Assembly (NCBI RefSeq): GCF_900091505.1
Contig: NZ_LT607409.1
Coordinates: forward strand, 1,922,001 to 1,986,000
Length of the DNA stretch: 64,000 nt
Direction of reading: 5' to 3'
DNA from: Micromonospora chokoriensis
Lineage (GTDB): Bacteria > Actinomycetota > Actinomycetes > Mycobacteriales > Micromonosporaceae
Part shown: one piece after another, positions 59,863 through 64,000 of the stretch
Layout of the letters: every line of letters begins with the position of its first letter
How positions within the stretch are numbered: the first letter of the stretch is position 1
Translations under genes and position numbers: made by a program
The notes under the pieces: model-generated
What the model saw: the letters and a program-made list of their open reading frames with translations, nothing else
The model's database searches: none
Told to the model about the DNA's origin: nothing

Positions 59863-60738
59863 CCGGACTTCGCCTCTCTTGTCGAGGGACGTCGACGACG
59901 CGTATGAGAAGCGTCAGGCATTTCGATGAATTCGTTCGGCGAATCGCGGCGATTGGGCCGCTCATCGACCAGAATCGTAAGAAGGTTCCCTGAGTGGCGG
60001 CATTGTTGCGGAGCGTCGTACCCCCGATGACCAGACGGCGGCTTTCCGCCCGGATGCCGGCCGTTCGCCGCAACGGAAGCAACCCGGCCGGTGGCTGGGG
60101 CGGACTCTTCCCTGACCCGGCCGATGTCGCCAGCGGCGGCAGCGCGACGTCGGGACGCGACCGCGATCGGGTCGGCGTTGTCGACGATGGACTGGGCGCC
60201 GGAGAAGGCCGTCGGGTCGGAGGCGCGTGCCGGGTGCCCACCGGGCTCGGTCGTCCCCTCCCGGCCCGGTCCTCCCGGCGAGATCTCGCCTCAGTGGATC
60301 GAACAGATTCTCTGTGTCCCAGGCTCCTCCGGCGGGGAGATACCAGCTACTCTCACCCTCGGGGGTACGTAGGGGGTCAGGGGTTGCGAAGCTCGCGGCC
60401 CACGCACGTCGGTCCGCAGGCTTCACATCCGCAGGGCCCGGATGGGCTCTCCTTGGACCTAAGGAGCTAGGGGTCGAGCGATTTGTCGCCTCTGGGCCAG
60501 CAAGGGCAAACTTCCGATTCGCGGCCTTGGCTGGAAGCCGCACTATGTGCCGATGGGAAGTTGAAGATCGCGTTGCGTAGACGCTCTGTCTGCGCGTTAT
60601 TACACGGCGGTCAACTGGCGTCGCCGCTCGCCCGGTCGGCCATGCCGATCGGCCGTACGTGGGCTTTGCGGGTGGTTTCGACTGTGGCACGATCAGGGGC
60701 ACTGATTCTTGTTCTGACCCCCCGACAGGAGCACGCTG
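59863..60738. other. Decayed/uncharacterised intergenic region
   Basis: I find no gene I can support in these 876 bases. The frames on both strands are short, Arg/Pro-rich and share no motif. A 29-codon frame starting ATG near 59904 is the only piece with ordinary composition. With the pseudogenes to the left, it looks like the remainder of a decayed insertion. Confidence 0.5.
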
Positions 60739-60897
60739 ATGTATGGACGGACGCCTCGCCGCCTTCGCGCCGCCCTCGCGTTCGTGGCCGCGGTCGCGTT
60801 CGCGGGTTCCTTCCTCGGCGCAACGACGGACTTTCAACAGTTCGACTTCTCGTGGGGGGCTTCGGCCGTTGACGAGGGCGTCGCTGTCTCCCGATAG
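60739..60897 (+). CDS. Small exported peptide (52 aa)
   Basis: The ATG at 60739 has GACAGGAGCACGCTG upstream, a strong ribosome site. The peptide MYGRTPRRLRAALAFVAAV has a basic N-terminus and a hydrophobic core. It then reads AGSFLGATTDFQQFDFSW, with a likely signal peptidase cut near SFLGA. The mature peptide is about 30 residues and acidic. I do not recognise it. It ends 32 bp before the GGDEF-EAL gene and is probably co-transcribed. Confidence 0.55.
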   Translation: MYGRTPRRLRAALAFVAAVAFAGSFLGATTDFQQFDFSWGASAVDEGVAVSR

Positions 60898-60929
60898 TCC
60901 CGCTCCGCACCACCCAGCGAGGGAGCGGA

Positions 60930-63461
60930 ATGAAGCCTGGCTCACCCCCGACCCGTAGGTCCAACGAGCAGGCTTGGTTGATCACGGGTCCGCTGGCGGT
61001 GCTGGCCATCGTCTGCTCACTCGTCCTGGCGCTGGCAGGGCCCCCACCTCCGGGCAACATCCTCGCGGCGGTGGTCATCTTCGCTGTCATGGTGGCTGCC
61101 AGCACGCAGGTGCTACAGATCGTGGTGCGTCGCCAGGCGCTCGAGGTCATCGTCATCGAGATCCCGCTGCTCCTGGCCTTCTTCTACCTACCACCTCTGA
61201 CGGTCGTACTCATCGCCGTCCTGGCCGCTCTGATCGGTCAGCTTCGTCGGCGCCTCAGCGCCCCCAAGGTCTGGTTCAATCTCGCCAGGGCAGCGGTCGC
61301 CGCCTCTCTGGCGGGAGTCGTCCTACTGGCGCTACCTCCGATCGGTGACGAGGTCGGCCCCAAGACGTGGGCTGTCCTCTTCGCGGTGGTGAGTGTCAAC
61401 AGCCTGGTCTCGCTGGCAGCCATCAGTGCGGTAATCACTCTGCTGCACGGGTGGCAGGCGGGGTGGGAGCTGATACGCAACGGCACGGCTCCGCAGATGA
61501 TCTGCGCGATCAACAGCGTCGTCGGGTTGGTGATCCTGATGGCGATCGAGTCCAACCTGTGGTCCGTGCTCCTGATTGCCGTGCTGGCGATCGCGGTCGT
61601 CCTGGTCTACCGGTCCTACGCTCAGTTCCTCCGCCAGCACCGGACGCTCGGGAACATGTACGAGCTGACCCGGGCCATCAGCGAGAGCGGCCAGGAGGGC
61701 GGCCTGGTCGACGCGCTGCTGGACCGGGTCCGCGCGCTGATGCAGGCCGAGTACGCCACGCTCTGGCTGCCGGCCCAGGGTCGCCACCCCGAGGTCCTGC
61801 TGAGCGCCCGGCTCGACGACCGTGGCCTACTCGATGTCGCGCTCACTCCCTCCATCGTTCGCGAACGTGCCCGGCAGTCCGGCCGGACACTGGCCGCCGG
61901 TCGGGCCTTCGAGGAGGACGAGGAGATCCGTAGGGCGCTCAGCAAGGACCGGGTGAAAGACGTCATCGTGGTCCCACTCCGGTCGGGTCAGGCGGTCATC
62001 GGCACCCTCGAAGTGGTCAACCGGCTCAGTGACGTCGGCCATTTCACGGCCGCCGACATCCCGGTCTTCGAGACCGTGGCCGCCCACGTCGCCGTCGCGT
62101 TGGAGAACTCGAGGCTGGTCGACCGGTTGCGGCACGACGCGTACCACGACACGTTGACCGGGTTACCCAACCGGCGGCGGATCATCGGCGCGCTCGAGGA
62201 AGCCTTCAAGATCGCTGCCCCGGGCGAGGTGGTGGCGCTGCTGCTCTTCGACGTCGACGGGTTGCGTCAGGTCAACGAGTCCCTCGGTCACGCGGCCGGA
62301 GACAAGGTCCTCGCCGAGGTGGCCAGCCGGTTGCGGGCCAGCGCGCCGTCGTCGGCTCTGGTCGGCCGGGCGGGTGGGGACGAGTTCCTGGTGACGCTAC
62401 GCCTGGAGAGCGCCGAGGCCGCGCTGGAGTTGGCCGCCCACCTACGTGACCAGATCCGCGACGAGATGGTCTTCGACGCGCTCACTTTGGACGTGAACAC
62501 CGCCGTCGGGGTGGCCGTACACCCTGATCATGGAAGCGACGCGGCGACCCTGCTCCTGCGGGTCGACCTGGCGGCCACGGCCGCCAAGTCGGTGCCGGGC
62601 AGCGTGCAGCTGTTCAACCCGGCGCTGGAGTCCCGGTCGCTGCGCCGGCTGGGCCTGGCCGGCGATCTGCGCCGGGCGCTGGACGACAACGAGTTGGAGG
62701 TCTACTTCCAGCCGAAGGTGACCCTTCGCGACCGGCGCCTCGTGGGTGTCGAGTGCCTGGCCCGTTGGGAGCACCCGACGCACGGCACTGTGGCTCCCGA
62801 GGACTTCGTGGCGGTGGCCGAGCACACCGGCCAGTTGAGCAGGCTCACGGAGGTGGTTCTCCGCGAGGGGCTGCGCCGCAGTCGGGACTGGGCGCTGGCC
62901 GACCAGCCGTTGCCGATCGCGGTCAACCTCGCGGCCCGGACGCTCACCGACCAGCACTTCCCGGACCGGGTGCAGGAGCTGCTGAGCGAATATCGGGTGC
63001 CGGCGCAGCGTCTGACCCTGGAGATCACCGAGTCGGGGGTCCTGGACGGCACTGACCGGCCCATCCCGACCCTGCAGCGGCTGCGCGACCTCGGCGTCCG
63101 GTTGTCGGTGGACGACTTCGGCACGGGCGACTCGTCCCTGGCGCACCTGCGCCGGCTGCCGGTGCACGAGGTGAAGGTGGACCGCTCCTTCGTGCAGGGC
63201 ATGGCCACCGACCCGGGGGACCTGGCCATCGTCAACGCCGTGGTGACCCTCTCCCAGCAGTTCGGCCTGGCCGTGGTCGCCGAGGGCGTGGAGAGCGAGC
63301 TGACGCTGGAACTCCTCCAGGACATCGGCTGTGAGATCGGGCAGGGCTTCCTGTTCAGCAGGCCCCTGCCGTACGAGCGGTTGGCCGCCTGGTTCGGTGC
63401 CCAGGTCGAGCCGGAGGCGACCGCCGAGGGGGAGCTTCCGCGCCTGCGAGTGGTGCCCTGA
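60930..63461 (+). CDS. Membrane c-di-GMP signalling protein with GAF, GGDEF and EAL domains
   Basis: Protein of 843 aa. About seven hydrophobic segments cover residues 18-235. A GAF-like domain (about 255-405, VDALLDRVRALMQAEYATLW) follows. Next is a GGDEF domain with intact GRAGGDEF (about 479-486) but no RxxD inhibitory site before it. Last is an EAL domain with ECLARWEHP in place of EALxRW, NLAAR, EITES, DDFGTGDSS (about 726-734), KVDRSF and AEGVES. Catalytic Glu, Asp pair and Lys are present, so both synthesis and hydrolysis may be possible. ATG with GGGAGCGGA upstream. Confidence 0.92.
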   Translation: MKPGSPPTRRSNEQAWLITGPLAVLAIVCSLVLALAGPPPPGNILAAVVIFAVMVAASTQVLQIVVRRQALEVIVIEIPLLLAFFYLPPLTVVLIAVLAALIGQLRRRLSAPKVWFNLARAAVAASLAGVVLLALPPIGDEVGPKTWAVLFAVVSVNSLVSLAAISAVITLLHGWQAGWELIRNGTAPQMICAINSVVGLVILMAIESNLWSVLLIAVLAIAVVLVYRSYAQFLRQHRTLGNMYELTRAISESGQEGGLVDALLDRVRALMQAEYATLWLPAQGRHPEVLLSARLDDRGLLDVALTPSIVRERARQSGRTLAAGRAFEEDEEIRRALSKDRVKDVIVVPLRSGQAVIGTLEVVNRLSDVGHFTAADIPVFETVAAHVAVALENSRLVDRLRHDAYHDTLTGLPNRRRIIGALEEAFKIAAPGEVVALLLFDVDGLRQVNESLGHAAGDKVLAEVASRLRASAPSSALVGRAGGDEFLVTLRLESAEAALELAAHLRDQIRDEMVFDALTLDVNTAVGVAVHPDHGSDAATLLLRVDLAATAAKSVPGSVQLFNPALESRSLRRLGLAGDLRRALDDNELEVYFQPKVTLRDRRLVGVECLARWEHPTHGTVAPEDFVAVAEHTGQLSRLTEVVLREGLRRSRDWALADQPLPIAVNLAARTLTDQHFPDRVQELLSEYRVPAQRLTLEITESGVLDGTDRPIPTLQRLRDLGVRLSVDDFGTGDSSLAHLRRLPVHEVKVDRSFVQGMATDPGDLAIVNAVVTLSQQFGLAVVAEGVESELTLELLQDIGCEIGQGFLFSRPLPYERLAAWFGAQVEPEATAEGELPRLRVVP

Positions 63462-63491
63462 CCAGGGCGCGGACGATCACCGGGGATCCGA

Positions 63492-63521
63492 TTTCACCTG
63501 TCGAGCCGGGCCGTGTACTCT
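63492..63521 (+). promoter_or_regulatory. Promoter of the tRNA-Thr/tRNA-Met genes
   Basis: TTTCAC (63492-63497) and TACTCT (63516-63521) are separated by 18 bp, about 34 bp before tRNA-Thr. Confidence 0.5.
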
Positions 63522-63554
63522 TACTCCTGCGCGCCCCACGGGGAGATCGCGCAG

Positions 63555-63627
63555 GCCCCCTTAGCTCAGTCGGCAGAGCGTCTCCATGGTAAGGAGAAGG
63601 TCTACGGTTCGATTCCGTAAGGGGGCT
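63555..63627 (+). tRNA. tRNA-Thr (GGT)
   Basis: Acceptor GCCCCCT pairs with AGGGGGC (63620-63626). The anticodon loop ATGGTAA gives GGT. The T arm is TACGGTTCGATTCCGTA. CCA is not encoded. Confidence 0.95.
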
Positions 63628-63651
63628 CGAGGGTTCAGCTGGACCCATCGC

Positions 63652-63724
63652 AGCGGTGTAGCTCAGATGGTAGAGCAAGCGGCTCATAATCGCTGTGTCG
63701 CCGGTTCAAGTCCGGCCACCGCTA
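63652..63724 (+). tRNA. tRNA-Met (CAT), elongator type
   Basis: Acceptor AGCGGTG pairs with CACCGCT (63717-63723). The anticodon loop CTCATAA gives CAT. The first pair A-T and the lack of the initiator features point to the elongator. CCA is not encoded. It is 24 bp after tRNA-Thr. Confidence 0.93.
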
Positions 63725-63762
63725 CTCTCGTCTTCCGGGCTCGTTGCCGGTGGTCGTAAGAA

Positions 63763-63785
63763 TGGGCGCTTCTGGCGCCCACTTT
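63763..63785 (+). terminator. Terminator after tRNA-Met
   Basis: TGGGCGC (63763-63769) pairs with GCGCCCA (63775-63781) with a 5-nt loop, followed by CTTT. It overlaps the -35 box of the next promoter. Confidence 0.6.
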
Positions 63786-63813
63786 GCATGTCCGCGCTGT
63801 CAGCGTCTAGGCT
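63784..63813 (+). promoter_or_regulatory. rpmG promoter
   Basis: TTGCAT (63784-63789) and TAGGCT (63808-63813) with an 18-bp spacer, about 43 bp before the rpmG GTG. Confidence 0.6.
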
Positions 63814-63856
63814 GGCGCGTCGTAGTTGTTTCCGTTAGCGAGGAAGGCACTCCGCC

Positions 63857-64000
63857 GTGGCGAAGGCTACCGATGTCCGGCCGAAGATCACTTTGGCGTG
63901 TGTGGAGTGCAAGGAGCGCAACTACATCACGCGCAAGAACCGGCGCAACGACCCCGACCGCATCGAGCTGAAGAAGTTCTGCCCGCGTGACGGTCGGCAC
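63857..64000 (+). CDS. rpmG: 50S ribosomal protein L33 (partial)
   Basis: The visible 48 codons read [20 protein letters not shown] and then [20 protein letters not shown] followed by FCPRDGRH, a near-complete L33. The CVEC and the single later Cys (FCPRD) resemble a zinc-binding C+ form, though the fourth Cys is not seen. The last few residues lie beyond the window. GTG start with GAGGAAGG upstream. Confidence 0.95.
   Translation, partial: MAKATDVRPKITLACVECKERNYITRKNRRNDPDRIELKKFCPRDGRH

Noticed and set aside
60400-60738. c-di-GMP riboswitch before the GGDEF-EAL gene
   Set aside because: I looked for the GEMM-like conserved blocks and did not find them.
59962-60945. 327-codon minus-strand frame
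   Set aside because: Arg-rich composition without motifs, overlapping the start of the GGDEF-EAL gene and the small peptide gene.

Overview
The window looks like a chromosomal segment of a high-GC filamentous actinomycete, most likely Micromonosporaceae (Micromonospora-like). I infer this from the GC-rich codon use, frequent GTG starts, actinobacterial gene families (SARP, DUF3107, DUF3152, MoeZ, SigE-type ECF factors) and the gene order. No database search was possible. From memory, two blocks resemble conserved actinobacterial synteny. One is helicase / ferritin-like / DUF3107 / TetR / DUF3152 / moeZ / alkyltransferase-like (about 15.7-31 kb), compare M. tuberculosis Rv3204-Rv3211. The other is htpX / yajQ / tRNA-Tyr / tRNA-Thr / tRNA-Met / rpmG (53-64 kb).

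Layout. 0-1.5 kb: a Ktr/Trk-type K+ uptake pair on the minus strand (the RCK subunit is cut by the window edge). 2.1-6.9 kb: a complete five-gene branched-chain-amino-acid-type ABC importer with overlapping start/stop codons. 7-9.7 kb: a lipoprotein divergent from a membrane-anchored SARP regulator, with a SARP-like direct-repeat operator between them. 9.7-15.7 kb: a RecQ-like helicase with a C-terminal phosphoribosyltransferase-like domain, a membrane protein with paired His motifs, an XRE regulator, a small membrane protein and a methyltransferase. 15.7-26.8 kb: DEAD-box helicase, ferritin-like protein, DUF3107, TetR, a 1052-aa low-complexity repeat protein, an alpha/beta hydrolase, two tandem DUF3152 proteins and MoeZ. 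27-31 kb: a toroid-fold protein followed by a 28-bp tandem array, then proBA and an alkyltransferase-like gene. 31-38 kb: two paralogous ECF sigma factor/membrane-partner modules flanking a GPH transporter and a PLP enzyme.

38-53 kb: a dispersed, incomplete complex I set (nuoB, nuoC-H, nuoI-J-K-L-M-N) interrupted by unrelated genes and lacking nuoA, D, E, F and G here. 53-58 kb: HtpX, an MFS permease, a DHFR-like reductase, a methyltransferase and a YajQ protein. 58.3-60.7 kb: tRNA-Tyr followed by a decayed accessory zone (broken tyrosine integrase, truncated DUF6082-like gene, epoxide hydrolase fragment). 60.7-64 kb: a small exported peptide, a GAF-GGDEF-EAL c-di-GMP protein, tRNA-Thr, tRNA-Met and the start of rpmG.

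Cross-cutting signals. At least ten genes have a TANNNT-type -10 box only 6-8 nt before the start codon, implying leaderless mRNAs. Several intergenic regions carry long near-perfect palindromes in recurring sequence families. Several genes have short tandem arrays that begin at their own stop codon. These repeat systems, the twin sigma modules, the SARP operator and the partial complex I are the most interesting parts.
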